Source of the DNA: Chryseobacterium kimseyorum
GTDB taxonomy: Bacteria; Bacteroidota; Bacteroidia; Flavobacteriales; Weeksellaceae
NCBI RefSeq assembly: GCF_025971945.1
Contig: NZ_JAPDHW010000006.1
Span: forward strand, 1-64,000
DNA: 64,000 nt
Direction: 5' to 3'
Part shown: in pieces, positions 12,065 through 21,760 of the stretch
How the letters are laid out: the number at the start of each line of letters is the position of its first letter
Position numbering within the stretch: the stretch's first letter is position 1
The notes under the pieces: model-generated
The model's input: the letters and a program-made list of their open reading frames with translations, nothing else
What the model was told of the DNA's origin: nothing
Database searches by the model: none
Translations under genes and position numbers: made by a program

Positions 12065-12775
12065 ATGAATATTACCGTATTTGAAGATTTAGATACATTA
12101 TATAAAAAGGCAGCGGACAGTTTTGTTGATTTGTCAAAAAACTCAATCGAAAAACACGACCGTTTTACAGTTGCACTGAGTGGGGGTTCTTCTCCAAAAG
12201 CTATTTTCAAATTGCTGGCAACTCAGGAATATGCCGATAAAATTGAATGGAATAAAGTATGGTTTTTCTGGGTTGATGAACGTTGGGTTCCTTTAAATGA
12301 CGAGAAGAGCAATGCGAAAATGACTTATGACACACTTTTGGATCAGGTTCCTGTAAACAAAGATCAGATTTTCCCGATGTACAGAGACGGAATTGAGCCT
12401 GAAGTGTATGCTCAAGAATATGAACATTCAATCAGAATTGTTCTAGGCGAAGAAGGTGTTTTCGATTTTATCCTTTTGGGCATGGGCGATGATGGTCATA
12501 CTGCTTCGTTATTTCCGGGCGAGAATATTTTAAATGAAACTGAAAAATGGGTCGATGCCTATTATCTGAAGCCTCAGGAAATGTACAGGATTACTTTGAC
12601 GGCACCCATTATCAATAAAGCTGAAAATATTCTGCTGGTTACCTTTGGCGAATCTAAAAAGCACGCATTGAATGAAGTTTTAAATGGAGAACATAATCCT
12701 GAAATATATCCGCTTCAGTTGATTGACAGAAAGGAAAATTTTCATTTGTTTACAGATAATAAAGCAATGAATTAA
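12065..12775 (+). CDS. pgl: 6-phosphogluconolactonase (236 aa)
   Basis: Hydrolyses 6-phosphogluconolactone to 6-phosphogluconate. It belongs to the SOL/DevB type of the NagB superfamily: ALSGGSSPKAIF near residues 38-49, FFWVDERWVP near 72-81, and LGMGDDGHTASLFPG with the active-site histidine near residue 145. Length and position after zwf agree with the assignment. A terminator follows at 12812-12840. Confidence 0.96.
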   Translation: MNITVFEDLDTLYKKAADSFVDLSKNSIEKHDRFTVALSGGSSPKAIFKLLATQEYADKIEWNKVWFFWVDERWVPLNDEKSNAKMTYDTLLDQVPVNKDQIFPMYRDGIEPEVYAQEYEHSIRIVLGEEGVFDFILLGMGDDGHTASLFPGENILNETEKWVDAYYLKPQEMYRITLTAPIINKAENILLVTFGESKKHALNEVLNGEHNPEIYPLQLIDRKENFHLFTDNKAMN

Positions 12776-12811
12776 TAATGTGATTTATTAAATTCAATAA
12801 TAAAAACAAAT

Positions 12812-12840
12812 GGCACCATTAGAATTCTAGTGGTGCTTTT
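12812..12840 (+). terminator. Rho-independent terminator after pgl
   Basis: Stem GGCACCA / TGGTGC with a loop containing TTAGAATTCTAG (itself partly palindromic), followed by TTTT. It lies 37 bp after the pgl stop. Confidence 0.75.
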
Positions 12841-12899
12841 CATTTACATTAAAAATGTAAACTGCATAAAGATTTGGCTGTATTTTTCAACATGAAAGA

Positions 12900-12933
12900 G
12901 CAGGATGCTGTAAGCCTTCAGAATGTATATTTT
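12900..12933 (+). promoter_or_regulatory. Candidate GCAGGAT operator and -7 box ahead of the first GH28 operon
   Basis: GCAGGAT lies at 12900-12906 and a TATATTTT box (near TAnnTTTG) ends 27 nt after it, at 12933. The same spacing is seen before susC, rhaEW and the minus-strand GH28. It is 116 nt before the ATG at 13050, so a long leader is implied. Here only one clear half-site is visible. Confidence 0.4.
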
Positions 12934-13049
12934 TATGAAAATGAAATGAAAGAGTAATTTTCTTTAAAGAATGAAAGTTATTTTATTGATTTTTGTGTTA
13001 TAAACAACTATTCATAAAAGTCAGGTCATACAGCAATATATTTTAAATT

Positions 13050-14429
13050 ATGAAATTTCAAAATACATCCAAATTTGTTTGGTCTCTCGTGATTGTCGCA
13101 TTATGTTCGAATGGATTAAAAAGCCAGGACAAATGGCCAGACGGAACCAATATAGACAAGTGGTTTAAAGAAATCAAACCTACAGACATCAACAGATTAG
13201 GCAAAAAATACATCTTGACAGCCAACGGCGTGAAGAACGACAGCACAATTCTTCAGACGAAAGAACTTCAGGCTGTGATTGATTTGGCGGCTAAAAATGG
13301 CGGCGGAGTTGTGGTTGTGCCGAAAGGTACTTTTCTCATCAGTTCGGTCTTTTTCAAACAGGGAACGCATTTGCATCTCGAAAATGGAGCAAAATTAAAA
13401 GGAAGCGACGATATCAATGACTTTCCGATTGTGATGACAAGAATGGAAGGTCAGACGGTAAAATATTTTCCGGCTTTAATTAATGCTGACGGATTAGACG
13501 GTTTTACGATTTCAGGAAAAGGTACTTTGGACGGTAACGGACTTCGCTTCTGGAAATCTTTCTGGAAAAGACGCGAGTGGAATCCTAAATGTACCAATAT
13601 GGATGAAATGAGACCTAGAATTATCTATGTTTCAAACTCAAAAAATGTTCAGGTTGAAGGAATTACAGTTAAAAATTCTCCGTTCTGGAGTACGCATTAT
13701 TACAAAAGTGATTTCGTTAAATTGTTAAATCTGACAATTTTGGCGCCGAAAGAACCGGTGAAAGCTCCAAGTACAGATGCGGTTGACATCGACGCTTGCA
13801 CGAATTTCTTAATTAAAAATTGCTATATGTCAGTGAATGACGACGCGATTGCTTTAAAAGGCGGAAAAGGTCCGAAGTCTGATAAAGACCCGAACAACGG
13901 CGAAAACAGAAATATTCTCATCGAAGACAACAGTTTCGGATTTTGCCACAGTGTTTTGACTTGCGGAAGCGAATCGATTCATAACTACAACGTGATTTTG
14001 CGTAATTCAAAAGTGAACGATGCCTCAAGATTGTTACATTTAAAAATGCGTCCTGACACGCCTCAACACTACGAATTTCTTACGGTTGAAAACATTACTG
14101 GAAACGTAAAAACTTTCTTATATGTTAAAGGCTGGAACCAGTTTTTTGATTTGAAAGGCGAAGAAAGACCGAGAAAAGGTTTAGCGAACAATATCACCAT
14201 CAAAAATATCGACATCAGTTGCGAAACGGCGTTCTCTGTTGAAAAATCTGACTTATTCGACTTAAAAGATTTCACATTTGAAAATTTCAAAATCAAAGCT
14301 CTAAAACCTGAAATGCTAAACCTGAATCACATTCAGAATTTAAAGCAAAAAAATATCAATGTTACGCAGGTCGCTTCTCTCACGCAATCTTACGACAAAA
14401 AAGACGATTCCGATATTTCTGCTAAATGA
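13050..14429 (+). CDS. Glycoside hydrolase family 28 (polygalacturonase-like), divergent active site (459 aa)
   Basis: Signal peptide ends near LKSQD. The body is a right-handed beta-helix of the pectin type. GH28 landmarks can be aligned but are altered: STDAVDID (D243) replaces the usual NTDG, NDDAIALKGG (D264, D265) replaces GDDCIAIKSG, CHSVLTCGS replaces GHGVSIGS, and LKMR replaces RIK. The three aspartates survive, so hydrolysis is possible, but specificity likely differs from plain polygalacturonase; a rhamnogalacturonan exo-activity is plausible. It overlaps the following GH2 gene by 4 bp (ATGA), indicating translational coupling. Confidence 0.88.
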   Translation: MKFQNTSKFVWSLVIVALCSNGLKSQDKWPDGTNIDKWFKEIKPTDINRLGKKYILTANGVKNDSTILQTKELQAVIDLAAKNGGGVVVVPKGTFLISSVFFKQGTHLHLENGAKLKGSDDINDFPIVMTRMEGQTVKYFPALINADGLDGFTISGKGTLDGNGLRFWKSFWKRREWNPKCTNMDEMRPRIIYVSNSKNVQVEGITVKNSPFWSTHYYKSDFVKLLNLTILAPKEPVKAPSTDAVDIDACTNFLIKNCYMSVNDDAIALKGGKGPKSDKDPNNGENRNILIEDNSFGFCHSVLTCGSESIHNYNVILRNSKVNDASRLLHLKMRPDTPQHYEFLTVENITGNVKTFLYVKGWNQFFDLKGEERPRKGLANNITIKNIDISCETAFSVEKSDLFDLKDFTFENFKIKALKPEMLNLNHIQNLKQKNINVTQVASLTQSYDKKDDSDISAK

Positions 14430-17281
14430 GTTTTTATTCCAAAATATTCGTTCTTTTATGCTTTTGCTCACAGTTTCTGCATTCTCAATCTAAGGAAATC
14501 CAATTCCTGAGCGGGACAGATTCTGAGCATACGAAAGAATGGGATTTTTGGATAACCGGCGGGAGAAAATCCGGAAGTTGGGAAAAAATTCAGGTGCCTT
14601 CACAATGGGAACAGCAGGGATTTGGCTCGTACAACTACGGGCGGGATTACGTCACCTACGGCAAAAATTTTAAATTCAATGATGAAGTAGGTCTGTACAA
14701 ACATAAATTTTCAGTTCCGAATTCGTGGAAAGGAAAATCAGTGAACATCGTTTTCGAAGGTTCGATGACCGACACAGAGGTGAAAATCAACGGAAAATTG
14801 GCCGGAGAAATTCATCAGGGTGCTTTTTATGAATTTAAATATGATATTTCCGACAAATTAATTTTTGGAAAAGAAAATATTTTAGAAATTAAAGTTTCCA
14901 AAATGTCTGCGGATAAATCAGTCAATAACGCAGAACGTCTCACAGATTATTGGGTTTTGGGCGGAATTTTCCGTCCGGTTTATTTAGAAGCCAATCCTAA
15001 AGAAAATATTTCATCAACATCCATCGATGCCAAAGCAGACGGAACTTTCCGTTCGAATATTCATTTAAAAGGAATCAATTCTGTCAACAATGTAAAGGTT
15101 GAAATTTTTGATGCTAAAAATAATCTCGTTGGCGAATCTCAGGTTCAAATTCAAAAAGGAGATACTTTAAAAAATATTCAATTTTCAGTTAAAAATCCAC
15201 AACTCTGGACGGCCGAAACGCCCAATTTATACAAGGCAAAATTCAGTTTAAATAAAAACAGAAAAAATATCTTCCACACCGAAGAAAAATTCGGTTTCCG
15301 AACGGTTGAAATCCGAAAAGGCGACGGCATTTACGTCAACGGAACCAAAGTCAAAATGAAAGGCATCAACCGTCACGTTTGGTGGCCTGAAACAGGCAGA
15401 GCGGTCAACAAAAACATCGATTTGATGGATGTTCAACTCATCAAGGAAATGAATATGAATGCCGTCCGCTGTGCTCATTATCCAGCAAATAAATCGTTCT
15501 TACAGATTTGTGATTCTTTGGGTGTATATGTTTTGGATGAATTGGCGGGCTGGCAAAAAAAATACAGCACGGAAGTTGGCAGAAAGCTCGTGAGAGAAAT
15601 GGTTACGAGAGATTCTAATCATCCTTCTATTATTTTTTGGAGCAACGGAAACGAAGGCGGACATAATTTTGATTTGGATGCAGAATATGCAAAATATGAC
15701 CTGTCCAACCGTCCTGTTATTCACGCGCATCACAAGCCTGGAAATGCTTTCAACGGAATCGACTGCAATCATTACGAAGATTATTACAGCACCAAAAAAA
15801 TTCTCGAAGGAGAAAATATTTATATGCCGACCGAATTTCTGCACGCGCAGGATGACGGCGGTGGTGGAACTTCCTTGGCCGATTACTGGGAATTGCACTG
15901 GAATTCCAAAAAAGGCGCGGGCGGTTTTCTCTGGGCATTTGCAGACGAAGGTTTGGTACGAACCGATTTTAATAATCAACTCGATGTGAACGCAATCAAC
16001 GCTCCGGATGGAGTAGTGGGTCCGCATCGTGAAAAAGAAGGAAGTTTTTATGCGATTCGGGAAATTTACAGTCCGGTAAAAATAGATTTGAAAACGTTGC
16101 CGGATGATTTTAACGGAACAATTCCTGTTGAAAACCGGTATCATTTTACGAATTTAAATGAATGTCAGTTTGAATGGAAGCTGGTCAAATTTAAAACTCC
16201 ATTTTCTTCAGAATCCGGATTTTATGTTGTTCAAAATGGAAAAGCAGAATCTCCGAATATTAAACCAACTGAAAAAGGAAGTATTAAATTAAATCTTCCT
16301 CAAAACTGGAAAGAAATTGAAGCCTTAATACTGACTGCAACCGATTCTTTTGGAAAGGAAATTTACACGTGGACTTGGAGAATAAAATCTAATGATGAAA
16401 TTTCAAAACAATTTTCAAAATCCTTAGTAAAAGAATTTCCGTTTTCAGTTATCGAAAACGATTCATTATTTATTTTAAAATCAGACGAGAAAGAATTTTC
16501 ATTTGGAAAGAAAGATGGATTATTAAAGTCTGTCGTTTTAGATAAAAAAGGCAAGAAAATGACCTTCAGAAACGGACCGGTTTTCGTGAATGGAAAAACA
16601 GAATTATCAACCATAAAAGCTTATGCAGAAGGACAAAATCAAGTCATTCAGATTTCATACAAAGACGGAAAAAAAACAGTTTGGAGATTAAATCCGAATG
16701 GTATTTTAGAATTGAATTATGAATATTCGCTTGCCGGAGATTATCAGTTTGCAGGTGTAAGTTTTGACTATCCCGAAAATTATGTCATCGACGCGAAGTG
16801 GCTCGGCAAAGGTCCATATCACGTTTGGAAAAACAGAACTCAGGGGCAGACTTACAGCGTTTGGCAAAATCTCAAGAACTCAACCAGAACAGGTTTTTCA
16901 CCTTGGATTTATCCTGAATTTAAAGGCTATTTTGACGATATTTCGTGGTTGCAATTGAATACGGCAGAGGGAAAAATAACAGTCGGAACGAAAGAAGAAA
17001 AAATGTTCGTCAGACTTTTTGATTTTTACGGAATTTACGGCGCTGAAGGTTACCCGAAACTGCCGACAGGAAATATTTCTTTCCTCGACGCCATTCCGCC
17101 GTTGGGAACAGCTTTGGCGTTTAATATTAATAATGATACTGCGACTTTAGGCCCAGAAAGTGAACCAAATCATTTGAAAGGAACATTCAAAAGAACTTTG
17201 TATTTCTATTTTGGTCTTCCTGATTTGGGCGGTGAAAATAGGCAGTTCACAATGCCGAAAGAAAATATTTTAACAGATTAA
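14426..17281 (+). CDS. Glycoside hydrolase family 2, beta-galactosidase-like, exported (951 aa)
   Basis: Signal peptide (about 20 residues, FLHSQS). The N-terminal jelly-roll has the typical VPSQWEQQGFGSYNYG region, then an immunoglobulin-like domain, a TIM barrel (about 300-590) and a C-terminal beta-sandwich of the bgal small-chain type. Catalytic residues fit GH2: acid/base E410 in WSNGNEGG and nucleophile E470 in MPTEFLHAQ. Likely removes beta-galactosyl side chains of rhamnogalacturonan-I in the periplasm. Coupled to the GH28 upstream and 1 bp before the esterase downstream. Confidence 0.93.
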   Translation: MSFYSKIFVLLCFCSQFLHSQSKEIQFLSGTDSEHTKEWDFWITGGRKSGSWEKIQVPSQWEQQGFGSYNYGRDYVTYGKNFKFNDEVGLYKHKFSVPNSWKGKSVNIVFEGSMTDTEVKINGKLAGEIHQGAFYEFKYDISDKLIFGKENILEIKVSKMSADKSVNNAERLTDYWVLGGIFRPVYLEANPKENISSTSIDAKADGTFRSNIHLKGINSVNNVKVEIFDAKNNLVGESQVQIQKGDTLKNIQFSVKNPQLWTAETPNLYKAKFSLNKNRKNIFHTEEKFGFRTVEIRKGDGIYVNGTKVKMKGINRHVWWPETGRAVNKNIDLMDVQLIKEMNMNAVRCAHYPANKSFLQICDSLGVYVLDELAGWQKKYSTEVGRKLVREMVTRDSNHPSIIFWSNGNEGGHNFDLDAEYAKYDLSNRPVIHAHHKPGNAFNGIDCNHYEDYYSTKKILEGENIYMPTEFLHAQDDGGGGTSLADYWELHWNSKKGAGGFLWAFADEGLVRTDFNNQLDVNAINAPDGVVGPHREKEGSFYAIREIYSPVKIDLKTLPDDFNGTIPVENRYHFTNLNECQFEWKLVKFKTPFSSESGFYVVQNGKAESPNIKPTEKGSIKLNLPQNWKEIEALILTATDSFGKEIYTWTWRIKSNDEISKQFSKSLVKEFPFSVIENDSLFILKSDEKEFSFGKKDGLLKSVVLDKKGKKMTFRNGPVFVNGKTELSTIKAYAEGQNQVIQISYKDGKKTVWRLNPNGILELNYEYSLAGDYQFAGVSFDYPENYVIDAKWLGKGPYHVWKNRTQGQTYSVWQNLKNSTRTGFSPWIYPEFKGYFDDISWLQLNTAEGKITVGTKEEKMFVRLFDFYGIYGAEGYPKLPTGNISFLDAIPPLGTALAFNINNDTATLGPESEPNHLKGTFKRTLYFYFGLPDLGGENRQFTMPKENILTD

Positions 17282-17282
17282 A

Positions 17283-18605
17283 ATGCAGAACTGGATAAGA
17301 TTTTTGATGCTGTTTTTAGGTTCGTTTCTGTTCGCGCAACAAACGAGTTTCAAGTTTGATTTTGGTACAGACAGAGCCGAAAACGGATTTATTCCCATCA
17401 CATCAACATCGAAATTTGATAAGAAAATCGGTTACGGATTTATGGATATTTCCGGTTTGAAATCTGTTGATAATGGCGGAAATGCTGTAACGGGAGATTT
17501 TATAACCAGCGAAAAACCATTCTATTTTTCAGTCGTGATTCCTGAAGGAAATTATAATATTACATTAAATCTTGGTGATTCTAAAGGAAGTTCTGAAACA
17601 ACCGTACGGGTAGAAAACCGCCGTCTGATGCTGAATGATATTAAAACAAAAAAAGGTGAAATTGTCGAAAAACAAATCACAGTTCACGTCAAAGACAGCA
17701 TCATCAGAAAACAGGACGGAACTCAAATCGGAATTATAAAACTGAAACCAAGAGAACGAAAATACCTGCATTGGGACAATCTGCTGACGATTGAATTCAA
17801 TAACGAAGCACCAAAAGTTTGTTCGGTCATCATTCAGCCCAACAAAACGGCGAAAACTATTTTTATCACCGGAGATTCCACGGTTGTGGATGCGCAGTAC
17901 GAACCCTGGGCGTCGTGGGGACAGATGTTGCCGTATTTTTTCGTTCCGAATGAAGTCGTGATTGCCAACTACGCCGAAAGCGGAGAAACCCTGAAAGCCT
18001 TTGAAGACCGTCACCGAATAGATAAAATCTGGAATAAAATAAAACCGGGAGATTATCTGTTCATCCAGTTTGGGCACAACGACCAAAAATCGGGAAACAG
18101 CATTAAATCCGGTTATCGAAAACGATTAAAAGAATGGATTTTGAAAGCCAAAGAGTTAGGAGCAATTCCAGTTTTGGTCACTTCAATGAACCGCAGAGTT
18201 TTTGACGAGAACAATAAAATCGTCAATACTTTAGATGATTTTCCTGATGCAATGCGTGAGATTGCGAAAGAGGAAAAAGTCGATTTAATCGATTTGAATG
18301 CATTGAGCAAAACCTTATTCGAAACGATGGGACCTGAAGAAGCAAAGAAAGCATTCGTGCATTATCCCGCAAATTCTTATCCCAACCAACCAACTGCTTT
18401 GGCAGATGATACGCACTTCAACACCTATGGCGCTTACGAATTGGCGAAATGTGTCGTGAAATCTATCGTTGACCAAAATTTAACTTTAAAGAAATATATT
18501 TCAAAAAATTATAAAAATTTTAGCCCAAATAAACCTGATAAAGTTAAAGAATTTCACTGGCCGGAATCTGTTTTTATGGAATCTTTGAAACCAGATGGAA
18601 ATTAG
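17283..18605 (+). CDS. Rhamnogalacturonan acetylesterase-like SGNH hydrolase with N-terminal beta-sandwich (440 aa)
   Basis: Signal peptide, then about 170 residues resembling a carbohydrate-binding beta-sandwich (FKFDFGT...GYGFMDISG), then an SGNH esterase of CE12 type. Blocks: GDSTVV with S199, a block II NYAESGET, block III QFGHNDQKSG, and the DDTHFN block with D375/H378. Removes acetyl groups from GalA residues so that the lyase and hydrolases can act. Starts 1 bp after GH2; the unit GH28-GH2-CE12 probably ends here. Confidence 0.9.
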   Translation: MQNWIRFLMLFLGSFLFAQQTSFKFDFGTDRAENGFIPITSTSKFDKKIGYGFMDISGLKSVDNGGNAVTGDFITSEKPFYFSVVIPEGNYNITLNLGDSKGSSETTVRVENRRLMLNDIKTKKGEIVEKQITVHVKDSIIRKQDGTQIGIIKLKPRERKYLHWDNLLTIEFNNEAPKVCSVIIQPNKTAKTIFITGDSTVVDAQYEPWASWGQMLPYFFVPNEVVIANYAESGETLKAFEDRHRIDKIWNKIKPGDYLFIQFGHNDQKSGNSIKSGYRKRLKEWILKAKELGAIPVLVTSMNRRVFDENNKIVNTLDDFPDAMREIAKEEKVDLIDLNALSKTLFETMGPEEAKKAFVHYPANSYPNQPTALADDTHFNTYGAYELAKCVVKSIVDQNLTLKKYISKNYKNFSPNKPDKVKEFHWPESVFMESLKPDGN

Positions 18606-18973
18606 GATTTAAGAGTGATTCGAAAAGAAATTTTGTATGCCCCAACCCTAAAAGGAGCAAAATTTCTAAGAAAGTTATGACAAGATAATTCCCTTTCATT
18701 CTGATTACGAGCAAGAAAGAAGGGAAGAGAAGTAATTTTAATGAAATTGAAAGTCCTGAAAGAACGTTATCAAAAGCATTGGGTGAAGCCCAATGATAAA
18801 GTGAAAGAAATAGCAAACAAGCCCTGAAAGGGCGAAGTCATAAACGTATTAAAAAAATCTCTATTTTTTAAAACTTATGTGTTCTTCTAAACAGCCGAAT
18901 CACCCACTAAAAAATAACTAATATGTCCAAAAATCTTTTGTGACTTTTGTGGTTAAAAATTAAATGAAAAGTA
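18606..18973. repeat. Spacer with palindromic repeat cluster (CATTGGGTGAAGCCCAATG / GCCCTGAAAGGGC)
   Basis: At 18751-18841 the palindrome CATTGGGTGAAGCCCAATG (18778-18796) and the hairpin GCCCTGAAAGGGC (18821-18833) occur in the same order and spacing as at 22731-22819. The rest of the spacer holds no gene. At 18918-18960 there is a dimeric-unit element listed separately. Confidence 0.75.
18918..18960 (+). repeat. Dimeric-unit intergenic repeat, copy A
   Basis: Contains CTTTTGTGA followed directly by CTTTTGTGG and then TTAAAAAT. A nearly identical copy lies in inverse orientation at 24766-24807, and related units occur at 36593-36770 and 48341-48484. Confidence 0.7.
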
Positions 18974-21751
18974 ATGAAAATTAAAAATATAGTCAGCCTC
19001 AGTCTCTTCTGTTTTGCCTTAGGAAATCTCTCCGCACAAAACCCGTGGCCACAAACCACCGAGACCGCAAAACCGTGGACCCGCTGGTGGTGGATGGGAA
19101 ATGCTGTCGACGAAAAAGGTTTGGACAAACAACTGACCACTTTAAATAAAGCAGGTTTTGGAGGTGTGGAAATCGTGCCGATTTATGGCGCAAAAGGTTT
19201 TGAAAAACAATACCTCACTTACCTTTCTCCGGAGTGGATGAAAATGCTTCAGTTCACGACCAACAAAGCAAAAAGCCTGAATATGGGCGTTGATATGTCA
19301 GTCGGAACAGGTTGGCCAATCGGTGGTCCACAGGTTGACGAACAGGATGCTGCGACAAAAATGATTGTACAAACCTACACGATTTCATCTGGTGAAAAAT
19401 TTTCAGATAAAATCGTTCTGAAAGATGAGAAACAGAAGAATTTAAAAACAGTAAAACTCGATATTGTCACGGCTTACAATGAGAAAAATGAAGCTGTAGT
19501 TTTAACGGATAAAATCAATGCTGATGGAACTTTAAACTGGAAACCAGGTTCAGAAAAATGGACGGTTTACGCAGTTTTTGTGGGTAAAACTTTACAAAAG
19601 GTAAAACGCGCTGCTCCTGGCGGCGAAGGTTACACTTTAGACCACTTTTCGCCGGACGCAACGAAGGATTATCTGAAAACTTTTGACAAGGCGTTTGGAA
19701 ACTCCAACTACGGAATCAGGTCTTTTTTCAATGACAGTTATGAGGTTTATAACGCTGACTGGACGCCAGATTTTTTAAATGAATTCAAAAAAAGAAGAGG
19801 ATATGACTTAAGTCCGTTCATCAAATATCTCTTGAGCAACGAGGAAAATGAAATTGCAGGAAGAGTAAAATCGGATTACAGAGAAACTCTGAATGAATTG
19901 ATTTTAAATAATTTCACCAAAGATTTCACCAACTGGGCGCATTCCAAAAACTCAAAAAATACCAATCAAGCACACGGTTCGCCGGGAAATTTATTGGATT
20001 TATATGCAGCAGTTGATATTCCCGAATCTGAAACTTTCGGAAGTTCGATTTTTGAAATTCCAGGGTTGAAAAGAGATACTGCGGATATTCAGAAATCAGA
20101 TATGCCGGATTTTAATATGTTGAAATTTGCATCTTCGGCAGCAAATGTGACGGGCAAAAAATTAACCTCCAACGAAACTTTCACCTGGCTGACAGAGCAT
20201 TTCAAAACCTCGTGGTCACAGGCGAAACCGGAAGTAGAGCAGGTGTTTTTATCGGGAATCAATCACGTTTTTTATCACGGTACGACTTATACTCCAGCGG
20301 ATGTGAAGTTTCCGGGATGGTTGTTTTATGCTTCAGTAAATTTCGTTCCTGAAAACAGTTTATGGCCACATCTGAAAGGACTGAATTCTTATATCGAACG
20401 CACGCAATCTGTTTTGCAAAGCGGAAAATCGGATAATGAACTGCTGATGTACTGGCCGATTTATGACCAGTGGGCAAGTCCGAAAGGGAAGGATGTGACG
20501 TTCAAAGTTCATAACGTGGAAAAATGGCTGGTGCCGACTCCGATGTACGAAAATATGAATAAGCTCAGTAAAATGGGGTATTCTCTCGATATGATTTCGG
20601 ATAAAATGATTGGTGAATCAAAGTCGGAAAATCAGAAAATTCAGGTTTCGAAAGAAGGCTCGGCTTGTCAGGTTTTAATTATTCCTGAACTGACGTATCT
20701 GCCGGAATCTACTTTAAAAAGCATAATAGATTTAGCTCAAAACGGCGCATCAATTATCTTTCAAAACGAACCTAAAGATATTCCCGGAAACTTTGAAGTG
20801 GAAAAAAGAAGAACGCTGTTAAAGTCTTTATGGAATCAGATTCCGTTTCAAAATCAAACTGGAAATGTAAAAATGGCAAACTTTGGAAAAGGAAAAATTG
20901 TTCTGAGTTCAGATGTTGCAGAAGCTTTAAAGTATTTAAAAATCGAAAGAGAAAAACTGACTGATACAGGATTGAAATTCGTGAGAAGACAGTTCGACGG
21001 CGGAAAATATTATTACATCGTCAACCATACTTCAAAGGAAATCAATCAAAGTATTCCGTTGAATTTTGTTGGAAAACAAGTGATTTTGATGAATCCTGAA
21101 AATGGAAACTATGGTCTAGCAGAGACTCAGAATAATTCAGTTAAAGTTCAGTTGAAATCAGGAGAATCATTAATTCTCAAAACTTCTGAAATTTTGGACA
21201 ATTCAATTGCAAAATGGAATTATACTGAAAAAAACGATTTACCAATTATCTTAAATCAACCTTGGCAACTCACTTTCAAAGAAGGCGGTCCCGAACTTCC
21301 GGAGACCAAAACTTTAGACAAACTTGAGCCTTGGACCAACTTCACGGAAGATGCTTCAACCCAAAGTTTTTCCGGAACCGGAGTGTACACGACGATTTTA
21401 AAATTAAAAAAGAAAAACGCCGATGACTATCTTTTAAAATTTGATAAGCTTTACGAAAGTGCAAAAGTGATTGTCAACGGTCAGGATGCCGGAATAGTAT
21501 GGAGTTTGCCTTTTGAAATCAACATCGGAAAATATTTGAAGAAAGGAAAAAATACCATCCAAATCGAAGTCTGCAACCTGATGGCCAACAGAATCCGTGA
21601 TATGGACCAAAAGAAAATCCAGTGGCGAAATTACCACGAAATCAATTTTGTGAATATTAACTATAAGCCATTTGATGCATCCAACTGGAAAGTTCAGCCT
21701 TCCGGTCTGGACGGAGAAATTCAATTAATTCCAATTCATTATTCAAAATAA
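18974..21751 (+). CDS. Glycoside hydrolase family 106, alpha-L-rhamnosidase (925 aa)
   Basis: Signal peptide ends near NLSAQ. The mature start has the GH106 hallmark PWTRWWWMGNAVDEKG, followed by GFGGVEIVPIYGAKG and GTGWPIGGPQV. The central barrel has conserved glutamates E401 (NETFTW) and E408 (TEHF) followed by GINHVFYHGTTY. A C-terminal galactose-binding-like sandwich ends the protein. It releases terminal rhamnose from rhamnogalacturonan oligosaccharides, the sugar consumed by the RhaI/RhaB/RhaEW genes downstream. The next gene is 9 bp away, so they share a transcript. Confidence 0.92.
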   Translation: MKIKNIVSLSLFCFALGNLSAQNPWPQTTETAKPWTRWWWMGNAVDEKGLDKQLTTLNKAGFGGVEIVPIYGAKGFEKQYLTYLSPEWMKMLQFTTNKAKSLNMGVDMSVGTGWPIGGPQVDEQDAATKMIVQTYTISSGEKFSDKIVLKDEKQKNLKTVKLDIVTAYNEKNEAVVLTDKINADGTLNWKPGSEKWTVYAVFVGKTLQKVKRAAPGGEGYTLDHFSPDATKDYLKTFDKAFGNSNYGIRSFFNDSYEVYNADWTPDFLNEFKKRRGYDLSPFIKYLLSNEENEIAGRVKSDYRETLNELILNNFTKDFTNWAHSKNSKNTNQAHGSPGNLLDLYAAVDIPESETFGSSIFEIPGLKRDTADIQKSDMPDFNMLKFASSAANVTGKKLTSNETFTWLTEHFKTSWSQAKPEVEQVFLSGINHVFYHGTTYTPADVKFPGWLFYASVNFVPENSLWPHLKGLNSYIERTQSVLQSGKSDNELLMYWPIYDQWASPKGKDVTFKVHNVEKWLVPTPMYENMNKLSKMGYSLDMISDKMIGESKSENQKIQVSKEGSACQVLIIPELTYLPESTLKSIIDLAQNGASIIFQNEPKDIPGNFEVEKRRTLLKSLWNQIPFQNQTGNVKMANFGKGKIVLSSDVAEALKYLKIEREKLTDTGLKFVRRQFDGGKYYYIVNHTSKEINQSIPLNFVGKQVILMNPENGNYGLAETQNNSVKVQLKSGESLILKTSEILDNSIAKWNYTEKNDLPIILNQPWQLTFKEGGPELPETKTLDKLEPWTNFTEDASTQSFSGTGVYTTILKLKKKNADDYLLKFDKLYESAKVIVNGQDAGIVWSLPFEINIGKYLKKGKNTIQIEVCNLMANRIRDMDQKKIQWRNYHEINFVNINYKPFDASNWKVQPSGLDGEIQLIPIHYSK

Positions 21752-21760
21752 AAATTAATT

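Noticed and set aside
12841..13049. Short peptide gene before the first GH28
   Set aside because: ATG-containing stretches are very short with no conserved features; the region is better explained as promoter and leader.
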